DNA of 64,000 nucleotides from an uncultured Acidobacteriota bacterium (GCA_937873515.1 CALMYB010000003.1:1-64000), one strand, 5' to 3'; shown: positions 35,965 to 46,065, counted from the first letter of the stretch. Numbers and translations: made by a program. Notes: generated from the letters alone by a model not told the origin.

Positions 35965-37452
35965 TTGAAGGTCCGGCCGATCGACATCGCTGAACTCTTT
36001 GCCGAGATCCAAGCCGAAACGCTTGGGCCGCGAGGCTCGGCGTCCGGCATTTGTGAAACCTTATTTCATTCAGCCGACGCGGTTTACGCCTTCGTGATGT
36101 ACGATGATGCGGCAGCGGCGGGCGAGATCTCGCTGCTCGCAGCGTCGGGGATCGATGCCGCAGCCTATCGGCGGCTCGAGCAACGTGCAGGCTCGACCGC
36201 CCTAATGCGTGCGTTCGATCAAAAGGAGGTGATCTTCCTCCTCGTTCACGACGAACCGAGCCTCGATTTCCTTTTCATTGAAGGGAGCGTGATCGAGCTG
36301 ATCATTGCCCCGTTCAAGATCGACGAGTCCCGCGAGGGGTTCGTCGCCGCGGCGTTCGACAAGAGAGAGCTTCCCGACCGACACGGTGCTGTCGCGGTAA
36401 CGAGGCTAGCTGCGAGAACGGTCGCCCAAACGATCCGAGTTGATGATGTCCAGCGGCAATCCAGCGATCTTGCAAGCGAAGAAGCTGCCAAAACGCAGGA
36501 AGCTCTTAGAAACAAATACGACATTGCGAAGGTGATCGGCAATTCCGGCCCGATGCGGCAGGTTGCGGATCAGATACGTCAGATCGCGAGGTCAAATGCA
36601 GCCGTTCTTCTTCGAGGAGAACGCGGAACCGGCAAAGAGATGCTGGCCTACGCCATCCATTACGCAAGCCTGCGGGCGAGAAGAGAATTTCGGCAGATCA
36701 GCTGCGCCGGAGTTCCGCCGGCACTTCTCGAAGCCGAACTCTTCGGCGTCGAGACTCAGCCGCCGAAGTTCGGAATGATCGAGCAGGCAAAATTCGGAAC
36801 GCTTTTTATTGACGAGATCGCCGCGACGCCGGCAGCAACTCAGGATAAGATACTTCGAGTCATTCGAGACAGCCGTTTCGAACGCGTCAGCGGCTCTGAG
36901 GCGATACGCGCGAACCTTCGCTTGATATTCTCGACCGTCGCGGATCTGGAAGACCTGGCCGCGAAAGGCAAGTTCAGCGAGGAACTCCTGTACCGGATCA
37001 ACGCCTTTACGATCTTCGTGCCGCCGCTTCGCGATCGCAAAGCCGACATACTTCTCCTCGCGGAACATTTCATCGAGAAATATGCGCAGGAACATCGCCG
37101 TCGAGTCGCGCGCATCTCGACCGCGGCGATCGATATGCTTGCAAAGTACCATTTTCCGGGAAACGTCCGGGAACTCGAGAATGTGATCGAACGTGCCGTC
37201 ATTGTCTGTGACGAAGGCGTCATACATGCGCGGCATTTACCGGCGACGCTTCAGACCGCGGAGGAAACCGATACGCGGGCGGCGTCAACACTCGACGCCG
37301 CGGTCGCCGCCTTCGAACGCGACATGATCGAAGATGCATTAAAATCATCCAGGGGAAACATCGCAAAAGCGGCCCGCGACCTCGGCACGACGGAGCGGAT
37401 ATTAGGATACAAGATCAAGAATGGCGGCATTGAGCCCAAGCGTTATAAATAG
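35965..37452 (+). CDS. NtrC-like AAA+ regulator with GAF-like sensor, GAFTGA motif missing
   Basis: 495 residues from a TTG; no better start is seen. The N-terminal 170 residues look like a GAF sensor. The AAA+ domain has Walker A LRGERGTGKEMLAYAIH (about 216-232), Walker B GTLFIDEIAATPA, and NTIFSTV-like sensor and FRINAFTIFVPPLRDRKADI blocks of NtrC/NifA proteins. A Fis-type HTH closes the chain (GNIAKAARDLGTTERILGYK). Where sigma-54 activators carry GAFTGA, this one reads AELFGVETQPPKFGMIEQA, so contact with sigma-54 is doubtful. The stop is directly followed by glnE, suggesting nitrogen control. Confidence 0.85.
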   Translation: MKVRPIDIAELFAEIQAETLGPRGSASGICETLFHSADAVYAFVMYDDAAAAGEISLLAASGIDAAAYRRLEQRAGSTALMRAFDQKEVIFLLVHDEPSLDFLFIEGSVIELIIAPFKIDESREGFVAAAFDKRELPDRHGAVAVTRLAARTVAQTIRVDDVQRQSSDLASEEAAKTQEALRNKYDIAKVIGNSGPMRQVADQIRQIARSNAAVLLRGERGTGKEMLAYAIHYASLRARREFRQISCAGVPPALLEAELFGVETQPPKFGMIEQAKFGTLFIDEIAATPAATQDKILRVIRDSRFERVSGSEAIRANLRLIFSTVADLEDLAAKGKFSEELLYRINAFTIFVPPLRDRKADILLLAEHFIEKYAQEHRRRVARISTAAIDMLAKYHFPGNVRELENVIERAVIVCDEGVIHARHLPATLQTAEETDTRAASTLDAAVAAFERDMIEDALKSSRGNIAKAARDLGTTERILGYKIKNGGIEPKRYK

Positions 37453-40080
37453 ATGCTAATCGAGGATCAGATCATTTCAGAATTGCCCGCACCCGAGACC
37501 GCACGCCGCTTTCGCGATGCGCTGCCGCCGAAGATCGTTTCGCGGCTTCGGCGTGACGAAGGGCTCTTTTCGGATGTGCTGACGCTCGCCGCATTTTCAC
37601 CGCTGCTTTCAACGACGCTGCTTCAGAACGAAGAATATTTCGCCTGGCTCGGGCGCCAAAGAACGACAAAAGGCGGCCGTACAAAAGAAGAACTGCTCGA
37701 ATCGCTCGGCAGATTCTCTCTGACGAACTCGACGCTGGAAGCACAGGTAATGTTCTCGCGGTTCAGGCGCCGCGAACTGATACGCATCTTTCTGCGCGAT
37801 ATCCGACGGCTCGCGACGGTCGCGGAGATCACGGATGAGATCTCAAGTCTCGCCGATGCGATCCTTGAATCTGCCTTAGGCGAGGCCCGCCGCGAAATGG
37901 AGAAGCGATTCGGCCAGCCGCTCGAACTCGACGAGAAACAACGGTCGCGGGCAGCCGAGATCGCCATCGTCGCCTTGGGCAAGCTCGGATCGCTTGAGCT
38001 CAACTACGCGAGCGACGTTGACCTCCTTTTTATCTATTCTTCCGATGGAATGACCGCCGGCGGCGAACGCGAGCCGGTAACGAACCGCGAATATTTCACA
38101 AGGCTCGCCCAGCACGTCATCAAGCTGGTCGGCGAACGCAATGGCGAAGGTGCGGCGTACCGCGTCGATATGCGTCTAAGGCCGAACGGTTCGCTCGGTG
38201 CCCTCGCAATGTCGGTCAAGGACACCGTCGAATATTATCGAACGACCGCTCGTCCATGGGAGCGGCAGATGCTGATACGCTCGCGAATCGCGGCCGGCGA
38301 TCAGGAAACATTTCGCCGATTTTGGAGCAGTGCGGCACCGTTGATATATGACGAAGAGACGAACGTCTCTGAAGCTCTCGCCGGTGTGCGGGCTTCGAAA
38401 GAATCCATCGACGAGAACGCAAAGAGGAAGAACTCCATCGATGTAAAGCTGTCGCCGGGCGGTATCCGCGAGATCGAGTTCATCGCACAGGCACTGCAGC
38501 TTGCTCACGGCGGACGCGACAAATGGCTCCGGAGTCCGCACACGCTGATCGCGCTGTCGAGGCTGGCGGACCGCGAACTGATCTCGCCAAGCGAGCGCGC
38601 GGAACTCTCAAATGCGTACGATCTGCTTCGCCGCACGGAACATATTCTGCAGATGGAGAACGGCCTGCAGACGCACACACTTCCCATTGACGGCGCGAAG
38701 CTGAAACTCATTGCCGAACGGGTCCGGTTTGCGACCGGATCGAATATCGAGAAAGATCTTGAACGCTCGATGAAGCGTGTAAGGAAGATCTTCGATCGGG
38801 TGTTCGATAGCAGTACCTTGGCCGATGCCGTAAGCAGCCGGGCGAGCGGCCGTGTTTCTACGAAAGCCAGGCAGCCGACCCGTTCGAAGATCGAAGACCT
38901 TTCACCGCCATTCGCAAGCCTTGTCTCTAACGCACCCTTACTTTCCGAACGTGCGGCACAGTATCGTACCGAGATCGAATCTCTCGATCTTCGCTCCTCT
39001 ATTTTCGCGAGCCTTGAGCAAAGCTCCGACCTCCGCTCGCGGCTCGACGCATTGCGGCGCGAGTGGACATCTGTTTACATCGCCATCGGCCTCGCCGATC
39101 TCTTCGAAGAAATTTCCGTTGATCGATCTAAGGCTCTGCAAACTACTCTCGCAGAGGTAAGCCTTGATGCCGCTATGCATATCGTCCAGCAGGAAATGCC
39201 GGAGATGCAGAACGCACCTCGGATCGCGGTCATCGCGTTGGGTAAACTCGGCGGCCAGCGGCTCGACTTCGGCTCTGACCTCGACATCATCCTTTCCTAC
39301 GATCCCGAACATTTTGCCGCGAACCAGGCACATCAAGAGAACTTCTCGCGGGCCGCTGAACTCTTTATCAACGCCCTCTCGTCGATGACGCGTGCAGGCA
39401 GCCTGTATAGAGTGGATCTCCGTCTCCGTCCCTTTGGATCAAAAGGATTGAGCATAATCTCGATGCCTTCATTTCTCGAATATATGAACGCGACCGCCGC
39501 CGTTTGGGAGCTGCTTGCCTATGTAAAAGTTCGGGGTATCGCGAGCGGCGATCATCTGGACAGTGTGGGTGCCAGTAAGCTCGAGGCCGCGATCCGAAAG
39601 ATCGTTCACTCACGCGGATCCGCACTTTCCGCCGAGGAGCTTCGCGACAGCACACTGAACGTCCGAGAAGCTTTGCGAAAACAAAGAACGACGGCACGAC
39701 GAGGTGTTCTCGACATCAAGTACGACGAGGGCGGAATGCTCGACGTGTATTTTGCGATGCGCTTCCTGCAGCTTCGTGACGGAATGCTGGATGACGACAA
39801 GGACCGCTCAACACCATACACGTTGGAAAGACTCTTTGATGCGGGCTCGCTCTCCAAAGCGGATCTCGATGCTCTGGTTGCGGGGCATTCGCTGCTCTCA
39901 TCGATCGATCACGCTACGCGTCTTTGCAGCGGCCGGTCAACGAGGCTTCCTGTTGCGGATTCGCCCGCAATGGACAGGATCGTCCGCCGACTCAAATATC
40001 ATTCGACCGCCCGCATGTTGGAAGACCTCACCGTCCATCGAATATCTATCCGCGAGGCATACGAGTCTATTTTGCGATAG
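37453..40080 (+). CDS. glnE: bifunctional glutamine synthetase adenylyltransferase/deadenylylase
   Basis: 875 residues, a little shorter than the 946 of E. coli. Two nucleotidyltransferase centres: ALGKLGSLELNYASDVDLLF (about residue 177) and ALGKLGGQRLDFGSDLDIIL (about 597), each with a GlnD-like helical domain. The N-terminal half removes and the C-terminal half adds AMP on glutamine synthetase, responding to PII. It starts immediately after the NtrC-like regulator stop, so translational coupling is likely. Confidence 0.95.
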   Translation: MLIEDQIISELPAPETARRFRDALPPKIVSRLRRDEGLFSDVLTLAAFSPLLSTTLLQNEEYFAWLGRQRTTKGGRTKEELLESLGRFSLTNSTLEAQVMFSRFRRRELIRIFLRDIRRLATVAEITDEISSLADAILESALGEARREMEKRFGQPLELDEKQRSRAAEIAIVALGKLGSLELNYASDVDLLFIYSSDGMTAGGEREPVTNREYFTRLAQHVIKLVGERNGEGAAYRVDMRLRPNGSLGALAMSVKDTVEYYRTTARPWERQMLIRSRIAAGDQETFRRFWSSAAPLIYDEETNVSEALAGVRASKESIDENAKRKNSIDVKLSPGGIREIEFIAQALQLAHGGRDKWLRSPHTLIALSRLADRELISPSERAELSNAYDLLRRTEHILQMENGLQTHTLPIDGAKLKLIAERVRFATGSNIEKDLERSMKRVRKIFDRVFDSSTLADAVSSRASGRVSTKARQPTRSKIEDLSPPFASLVSNAPLLSERAAQYRTEIESLDLRSSIFASLEQSSDLRSRLDALRREWTSVYIAIGLADLFEEISVDRSKALQTTLAEVSLDAAMHIVQQEMPEMQNAPRIAVIALGKLGGQRLDFGSDLDIILSYDPEHFAANQAHQENFSRAAELFINALSSMTRAGSLYRVDLRLRPFGSKGLSIISMPSFLEYMNATAAVWELLAYVKVRGIASGDHLDSVGASKLEAAIRKIVHSRGSALSAEELRDSTLNVREALRKQRTTARRGVLDIKYDEGGMLDVYFAMRFLQLRDGMLDDDKDRSTPYTLERLFDAGSLSKADLDALVAGHSLLSSIDHATRLCSGRSTRLPVADSPAMDRIVRRLKYHSTARMLEDLTVHRISIREAYESILR

Positions 40081-40115
40081 CGATCATCTTTTAATTTCGA
40101 GTATAATTTCGGACT

Positions 40116-41204
40116 ATGGTTCGCTTGGCCGCCTTCCTTTTGATGCTCCTGCTCTCCGCATCGATCGCGGCGGGCCAGTCCCGTCATAAGAAACCGTATT
40201 CCGAAAGCGTTTCCCGCTATGACATCACCGTTCCGAAGGACGAAGGATCCAAGCCTGACGGAGCGGCCGCGAACGATGATGTCCTTCGCATCGAGACCGA
40301 TCTAATAATGATCCCTGTAAAGGTCACAACAAAGAACGGCCGTGCGGTGCCGGATATTCGGCGTGATGAATTTCGGGTCTTCGAGAACGGCGAAGAACAG
40401 GAGATCGCATATTTCAATTCGGACGAGGCACCGTTCTCCGTTGCTTTGCTTCTCGATATGAGCTACTCGACGGTCTTCAAGCTGCAGGAGATACAAAATG
40501 CGGCGAAACAGTTCATCAATGAACTTAAGCCGGATGACCGCGTTATGATAGTCGCCTTTGCGGAAAAAGGCCGAGTGCTTTGCGAATTCACCGACAACCG
40601 CACTGCCCTTCGATACGCGATAGATGCGACGAGGATCGAAAGCGGCACGTCATTTTATGACACCTTGGACGACGTGCTGAATCACAGGCTGGCAAATGTC
40701 GCCGGCCGGAAAGCGATCGTCGTGCTCACCGACGGCGTCGATACGACCAGTAAGAGGGCGAGTTTCAAGAGCGTGCTTGACGACCTGACAGAGTCGAATG
40801 TCATCGTCTATCCGATCCGATACAGCACCTATGATGACGTCCAGAAGAGCCGCCGGAACGATGCCGAGATCAGATACGATGACGACGACCGGCCGTATGT
40901 CGTCGAGACCAGCCCGGGCAAGGGCGAGCGGATCGAAGACTATGCGAGTGCGGACGATTTTATGCGTGAAGCAGCCGAACGGACCGGCGGCGGCGTCCAG
41001 CGGGTTTCTTCCCGCACAAATCTTGTGGCAGCATTCTCCCGCATCGCAGATGAGCTTCGCAAAACTTACAGCTTGGGGTATTATCCTACAAGCGATCGCA
41101 TACCCGGTTCGCGAAACTTTATACGCGTTCGGGTTTACCGTCCCGATCTCGTGATTCGTGCAAAAGAAACATATTTGAAACCGCCTCACCGTAAAGACAA
41201 TTAG
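40116..41204 (+). CDS. secreted VWA-domain protein, acidobacterial VWFA-related type
   Basis: 362 residues. Signal peptide about 1-21. The chain enters the VWA domain through VPVKVTTKNGRAVPDIRRDE, with FRVFENGEEQEI typical of the acidobacterial VWFA-related family, and the MIDAS motif LLLDMSYST (DxSxS), later DGVDTTSKRASF. The C-terminal segment ELRKTYSLGYYPTS is also typical. It probably binds a protein partner in the periplasm or at the surface. A small secreted protein gene follows after 29 bp. Confidence 0.9.
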   Translation: MVRLAAFLLMLLLSASIAAGQSRHKKPYSESVSRYDITVPKDEGSKPDGAAANDDVLRIETDLIMIPVKVTTKNGRAVPDIRRDEFRVFENGEEQEIAYFNSDEAPFSVALLLDMSYSTVFKLQEIQNAAKQFINELKPDDRVMIVAFAEKGRVLCEFTDNRTALRYAIDATRIESGTSFYDTLDDVLNHRLANVAGRKAIVVLTDGVDTTSKRASFKSVLDDLTESNVIVYPIRYSTYDDVQKSRRNDAEIRYDDDDRPYVVETSPGKGERIEDYASADDFMREAAERTGGGVQRVSSRTNLVAAFSRIADELRKTYSLGYYPTSDRIPGSRNFIRVRVYRPDLVIRAKETYLKPPHRKDN

Positions 41205-41233
41205 ACATCCCTGACTTAGGAGTGAAACTTGAA

Positions 41234-42100
41234 ATGAAGAACATACTCGCTGTGCTTATGCTGGCTGCCATTCTGGGCGTTGCGGCCGTAAGCACTTTCG
41301 CACAAGAGAAACTGACGAATGCAGAAGTGATCTCGCTGACAAAAGCGGGACTCGCCAGCTCTGTGATCGTCGAAAAGATCAGAACGTCATCAACCGATTT
41401 CGATACTTCGACCAACGGCTTGATCGCTTTGAAACAGGCCGGCGTCGCCGACGATGTCGTTGCCGCAATGGTTACCGCAAAGAGCGGGGGAAGCACGCAA
41501 ACACCTGCGACACCCGGCGGAGAACCGTCCGGCGACCCGAACGACCCGATGAGCAAGCACGGGCACGGCATATATCTCTACACCGAAGAAGATGGCGCCA
41601 GGAAGATGACGCAGCTGCAGCCCTCGATGTCGGCACAGAACAGGACCGGCGGACAGTTCACCGCATCGATCACGCCGTTCGGACTCGGAAAGGTGAAGAC
41701 CAAGACGAATCTGCCCGGCCGCAACGCCGCGATCCAGATCAAGGAAACGTCGCCCGTGTTCTATTTCTACCTCGACGCTTCGAGCGGCGGATTGAATACA
41801 TCGAGCGGCATTCCCTCAAGCCCGAATGAATTCACGCTTGTTCGCTTCAATCAACGCAGCGACAATCGCGAAGTAACGATCGCAAAATCGAATTCGTGGG
41901 GCGGCAAGGGCGGCCTCTCGGATGAATATGTCGTCGGGTTGACGGCCGAATCTCTCGGCAACGGAGTGTATAAAGTAACTCCGACTTCGCCGCTCAAGAA
42001 AGGCGAGTATGGATTTATGATGCTCAACTCGGGCAACTCGAACACGTCGGCCGGCGTCGGTTCGAAGTTCTTCGACTTTGGCGTGAATATGACGCCGTAA
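41234..42100 (+). CDS. secreted protein of unknown function
   Basis: 288 residues from the ATG at 41234; AGGAG overlaps an alternative GTG at 41222, so that start is rejected. Signal peptide about 1-22 (MKNILAVLMLAAILGVAAVS). An N-terminal helical motif LTNAEVISLTKAGLASSVIVEKI ... GLIALKQAGVADDVVAAM resembles a repeated helix pair seen in many acidobacterial secreted proteins. A Gly/Pro linker leads to a beta-rich C-terminal domain with ARKMTQLQPSMS and VTIAKSNSWGG. Probably co-transcribed with the VWA gene. Confidence 0.7.
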   Translation: MKNILAVLMLAAILGVAAVSTFAQEKLTNAEVISLTKAGLASSVIVEKIRTSSTDFDTSTNGLIALKQAGVADDVVAAMVTAKSGGSTQTPATPGGEPSGDPNDPMSKHGHGIYLYTEEDGARKMTQLQPSMSAQNRTGGQFTASITPFGLGKVKTKTNLPGRNAAIQIKETSPVFYFYLDASSGGLNTSSGIPSSPNEFTLVRFNQRSDNREVTIAKSNSWGGKGGLSDEYVVGLTAESLGNGVYKVTPTSPLKKGEYGFMMLNSGNSNTSAGVGSKFFDFGVNMTP

Positions 42101-42126
42101 CTCTTCGTCGAAGATCGAAAGTATAG

Positions 42127-42160
42127 AAGGCATCGGTCATTTCTCGGCCGATGCCTTTTT
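42127..42160 (+). terminator. factor-independent terminator of the VWA operon
   Basis: AAGGCATCGG and CCGATGCCTT form a perfect 10-bp stem with an 11-base loop, running into five T. It lies 27 bases after the gene stop at 42100. Confidence 0.85.
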
Positions 42161-42169
42161 CCTTTTCAC

Positions 42170-42206
42170 AAAAAAAGAAGACCGCAGAACGCGGCCTTCT
42201 TTTTTT
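42170..42206. terminator. bidirectional terminator-like hairpin
   Basis: AAAAAAAGAAG and CTTCTTTTTTT arms, with an inner CCGC/GCGG stem, have A and T runs on both sides. It could terminate from either strand. The 230 bp that follow, up to the basic protein gene, hold no further recognisable element. Confidence 0.75.
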
Positions 42207-42436
42207 GAAACCATCCTAACCGGACTCAATGATCAATCAGCCGCAATGCCCGCGGAATTTTCGTTCCGCAAAATACTCGAGCCGAAGGAGTTTGCTGTTC
42301 GCTCCACGTACATTCTCATCGATGTAGATCAACTCGGGTCGAACTAGCTGAAGCCGGTTCGCCTGAGGTGGCAGATCAGAATGTATTTAATATGGAGTTG
42401 GTCACTCGTTGATCAAGAGTAGCTAGGAATATTCAG

Positions 42437-42820
42437 CTATTTTTTCGCCGGAGCTTTCTTTGCTGCCGGTTTCTTAGCTGCTGGCTTTTTCGCGGCTGCT
42501 TTCTTAGGAGCTGCCTTCTTTGCCGGAGCCTTCTTTGCTGCCGGTTTTGCGGCCTTCTTCGCTGTCGAAGCCTTCTTTGCAGGAGCCTTCTTAGCTGCCG
42601 GTTTCTTTGCCGCAGGCTTCTTAGCAGCCGCTTTCTTAGCCGGTGCCGCAGCCTTCTTTGCAGCAGCTTTCTTAGGAGCTGCTTTCTTTGCCGCCGGTTT
42701 CTTAGCAGCAGGTTTCTTTGCTGCAGGTTTCTTAGCAGCGGTTGCCATTTTGGCCGTCGAAGCGGTAGCTTTCACTGCCGCCTTTTTGGCCGGTTTCTTA
42801 GTTTTTTTGGTAGTTGCCAT
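42437..42820 (-). CDS. histone H1-like Lys/Ala/Pro-rich basic protein
   Basis: 127 residues from the ATG at 42820, the second in-frame Met (MATTKKTKKPAKK). Composition is almost only Lys, Ala and Pro in KKPAAKKPAAKKA-type repeats, like the C-terminal tail of eukaryotic H1 and bacterial H1-like proteins. Such chains bind DNA without sequence preference and may compact the chromosome. There is no folded domain. Repetitive DNA here could make length polymorphic between strains. Confidence 0.8.
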   Translation of the reverse strand: MATTKKTKKPAKKAAVKATASTAKMATAAKKPAAKKPAAKKPAAKKAAPKKAAAKKAAAPAKKAAAKKPAAKKPAAKKAPAKKASTAKKAAKPAAKKAPAKKAAPKKAAAKKPAAKKPAAKKAPAKK

Positions 42821-42960
42821 TTTTTTCTCCAATGTTTTCTTTTTCCGGGATAGCTCACAAACACATCAAAAAATTTCCGCAGCATCAATGTCGTATCTCT
42901 GCCCGCCTATGCGGCGCGTGTCTTAGCCGGCCGCATAAATTTGCAAAGCACCGATGCGCT

Positions 42961-43158
42961 TCACACCTTCCTCTCTGTCTGTGATCTTTCAAACCAACAG
43001 TTCGTGCAGAACTGTCGAGTTTCTTTTCCACGCTCATCGTTAAGATGAGTCTTGTAAATTCTTTCGACGATGATCCTTTCGTCTCTGTCGAGTTCCTTCC
43101 AAGTTTTCAATTTAGCAACCGAACATCGCGGACAAGTTTCTTGATGCGCTGAATTCAT
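42961..43158 (-). CDS. small CxxC zinc-binding-like protein
   Basis: 65 residues with two pairs: ETCPRCSVAKLK and FCTNCWFERS, spaced about 41 residues, which can hold one zinc. The middle is charged and helical (WKELDRDERIIVERIYKTHL). No family is recognised. It is divergent from the M14 peptidase gene. Confidence 0.6.
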   Translation of the reverse strand: MNSAHQETCPRCSVAKLKTWKELDRDERIIVERIYKTHLNDERGKETRQFCTNCWFERSQTERKV

Positions 43159-43218
43159 TGCTATAATTTCACGCGGTTAAAAACCACTGAAGATTCTATC
43201 AGAAAAAACGAAAAGTAA

Positions 43219-46065
43219 ATGAAAAAAACTGCACAACTGTTTTTTATTTTTATATTTTTTTTCACGGCAAATTTTTCGTTCGCGCAAGCAAAGAAGGATT
43301 TTGATTTCTATGCGCGCGGAAATTATCGCGCAAACGTTCCGCGTCCGTCGGAAATTCTCCGCTTCGATGTCGGGAATTTTCATACGAGTTACGCGCAGAT
43401 GGAATCTGTTGTGAACGCGATCGCGAAGTCTGCGCCCGATCGCGTGCGCGTGTTCGACATCGGTGAGACGAACGAACACCGGATGCAGCACATCGTCGCG
43501 ATCTCTTCGCCGGAGAACATCGCGGCACTCGACCGCATCAAGTCGGACAACGCGCGTCTTACGGATCCGCGCACTACTTCGCGCTCTGAAGCGAACGCGA
43601 TCGCCGAAAAGAATCCCGCGATCGCATGGCTTGCTTACACGATCCACGGCAACGAATCCGCATCCTTTGAGACGATGATGCAGGTGATATATCAGCTTGC
43701 CGCGTCCGATGAACCCGCAACGCTCGAAATACTAAAGAACTGTGTAACCCTTATAATTACAGGGGAAAACCCCGATGGACACGAGCGATTCGTCTCTTGG
43801 TACAACTCTGTCGGCGTCGGTGATGCGAATCCTTTCGCGCTCGAACATCGCGAACCGTGGTCGGTTTACGGCCGCCTTTCCCACTATCGTTTCGATCTGA
43901 ATCGCGACGCTCTCGTCACGTCGCAAAAGGAATCGCAGAACTTGCAGCGCGCATTTCTCGAATGGAATCCGCAGGTCTCCGCCGATCATCACGGGCAGCC
44001 GTCGCAATATTTTTTTCCGCCCGATGCACTTCCGATAAATCCGAATCTTCCCGAACCTGCATTCTCGAAATGGAATGAGATCTACGGACGCGCAAATGCG
44101 GCCGCGTTCGATCGCAACAAATGGGACTACTACGTGCGTGATGTTTTCGATGCGTTCTATCCCGGCTACTGGGATATGTATCCGTCGCTCAATGGCGCGA
44201 TCGGAATGACGTACGAAACCGACGGCGGCGGCACGAAAGGTTTGCGTTACACGCGCGATGACGGAACGATCGCGACTCTTCGTTCGGCGATCGCAAAACA
44301 TTTCGTCGCGTCGATGACGACTTTGGAGACGACCGCGAAACACAAAGCGGATCGCATTCGAGACTATTATTCGTTCCGTGCAGATGCGTTGAAGGATTTC
44401 GCGTCGTCGAAAATGAAGCGCGTTGTGATCGTGCCGGACAACGATCGCGTGAAATCTGCGGAGCTCATCGAAGCTCTCACGCGTGCGCGCATCGAGGTCA
44501 AACGCGCTGACAAAGCGTTCTCTTCCGCCGCGGCACATTCTTATATGGAGAAGAAGAATTCTGCCGCTACGCGCGAGACGTTTCCTGCCGGAAGTTATGT
44601 GATCGATCTCAACCAGCCGCAGCGGATACTCGCAAAGTCGATCCTCGAACCTGACACGCCGCAGGACAAGGCGTTCGTTGACGACAATCTCGGCCGCTTC
44701 CGCCGGAATCAGATGAAAGGCAAGCGGCAATCGAAGGAAGACTTCGGCTTTTACGACATAACTGCGTGGTCGCTGCCGCTCGCGTTCGGAGTTGACGCGT
44801 ATTGGACGGAAGATGGCGGCAATACTTCGGGCCAACTCGTCGATGCGAGTTCCCTTGCGGCCGCGAAGGCCGGTTCGTTTCCCGGACGTGCCGAGATCTC
44901 GTACATCATTCCCTACCAGACGGACTCGACCGCCGCGTTCGTCATCAGGCTTCTGCAGGACGGCGTCCGTGTGAACGTCGCGTCAAAGACATTGAACGCG
45001 GGCGGACGGAATTGGCCCGCCGGAACGTTCGTGATCCGCGTCTCTCGCAACGATGAGAGCGTTCACGACAAGGTGGAGCGGCTCTCGAAAGCGATGGGCG
45101 TGAATGTTGCGTCGGTCAACTCGGGTTTTGCCGACGAGGGCGACACGAGCGTCGGCGGTGAATCCGTCGTGTCGCTCAAAGCTCCGAAGATCGTGGTCGC
45201 GGCGGACGACGGCGTTGACCAAACTTCGTTCGGTTCGATCTGGTGGACGCTTGACCGTTACGGCATCGAGTTCACGCCGATGTCGATCCGTTCGATCCGC
45301 AACGGCGGCCTGAAAGACCACACCGTGCTCATCATTCCCGACGGTTCGCCCGGCCAGATGATGTCGCAATTCGGTTCGTCCGGCGTCTCGGCATTGAAGG
45401 ATTGGGTCGCGGACGGCGGCACTGTCGTCACGATACGCGGCGCGTCGGTGTTCGCAACGCTCAAAGACGTCGGGCTCACGTCGTCGCGTCTTGTTGGAAG
45501 CTCCGATGACGAGAAGAAGGATGTTCCCGACGCTGCGACAAAGTCTCCCGCACCTGCGGCTTCCTTGCCTGCTCCTAAAACTGACAGGCCGAAGCCGGAA
45601 CCGAAGGCGAATCCGTCGAGCGAAGAGATGGCCAACGACTCGGACGACCGCATCGCGGGCTTTCTGCCGCCGATCGTCTCGCCGTCCGCCGATGCGAACA
45701 AGACGCCCGTGCCGCTGCCCGGCTCGATAATGCGTGCGGCGGTCGATCGCACTGTATATATTAATTATGGTGTCGATCGCGACGAGATCCCTGTGCTGCT
45801 CGCCGGCGGATATTTCTTCCGTTACTCGAAGGAGGGCACGAATGCGGTCGTATTCGCGGATCGCGGGAAGGCGCCGCTCACGATCTCGGGCTTTGTGTGG
45901 CCGGGCAACACGGAGCGTCTGCTCGCCGGCACGGCATATATAATTGACGAGCCGAATGGCGGCGGACACGCTATACTATTCGCTGAAGAACCGTTCTTTC
46001 GCGGCGTCTTTCGCAGCACGACTCGGCAATTCTTCAACGCGATCGCATTCAACGGAGCCTTTTGA
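43219..46065 (+). CDS. secreted M14-family zinc carboxypeptidase-like protein
   Basis: 948 residues. Signal peptide about 1-23. The M14 domain (about 45-370) has VFDIGETNEHRMQHIVAISS, zinc ligands His143 and Glu146 in YTIHGNESASFE, NPDGHERF, LNRDALVTSQKES and the third His in SADHHGQPSQ. After about residue 400 come long beta-rich and coiled parts with glutamine-amidotransferase-like features (VVVAADDGVDQTSFGSIWW) and a Pro/Lys-rich insert (about 775-800). It probably digests extracellular peptides. Its stop overlaps the next gene (TGATG). Confidence 0.88.
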   Translation: MKKTAQLFFIFIFFFTANFSFAQAKKDFDFYARGNYRANVPRPSEILRFDVGNFHTSYAQMESVVNAIAKSAPDRVRVFDIGETNEHRMQHIVAISSPENIAALDRIKSDNARLTDPRTTSRSEANAIAEKNPAIAWLAYTIHGNESASFETMMQVIYQLAASDEPATLEILKNCVTLIITGENPDGHERFVSWYNSVGVGDANPFALEHREPWSVYGRLSHYRFDLNRDALVTSQKESQNLQRAFLEWNPQVSADHHGQPSQYFFPPDALPINPNLPEPAFSKWNEIYGRANAAAFDRNKWDYYVRDVFDAFYPGYWDMYPSLNGAIGMTYETDGGGTKGLRYTRDDGTIATLRSAIAKHFVASMTTLETTAKHKADRIRDYYSFRADALKDFASSKMKRVVIVPDNDRVKSAELIEALTRARIEVKRADKAFSSAAAHSYMEKKNSAATRETFPAGSYVIDLNQPQRILAKSILEPDTPQDKAFVDDNLGRFRRNQMKGKRQSKEDFGFYDITAWSLPLAFGVDAYWTEDGGNTSGQLVDASSLAAAKAGSFPGRAEISYIIPYQTDSTAAFVIRLLQDGVRVNVASKTLNAGGRNWPAGTFVIRVSRNDESVHDKVERLSKAMGVNVASVNSGFADEGDTSVGGESVVSLKAPKIVVAADDGVDQTSFGSIWWTLDRYGIEFTPMSIRSIRNGGLKDHTVLIIPDGSPGQMMSQFGSSGVSALKDWVADGGTVVTIRGASVFATLKDVGLTSSRLVGSSDDEKKDVPDAATKSPAPAASLPAPKTDRPKPEPKANPSSEEMANDSDDRIAGFLPPIVSPSADANKTPVPLPGSIMRAAVDRTVYINYGVDRDEIPVLLAGGYFFRYSKEGTNAVVFADRGKAPLTISGFVWPGNTERLLAGTAYIIDEPNGGGHAILFAEEPFFRGVFRSTTRQFFNAIAFNGAF

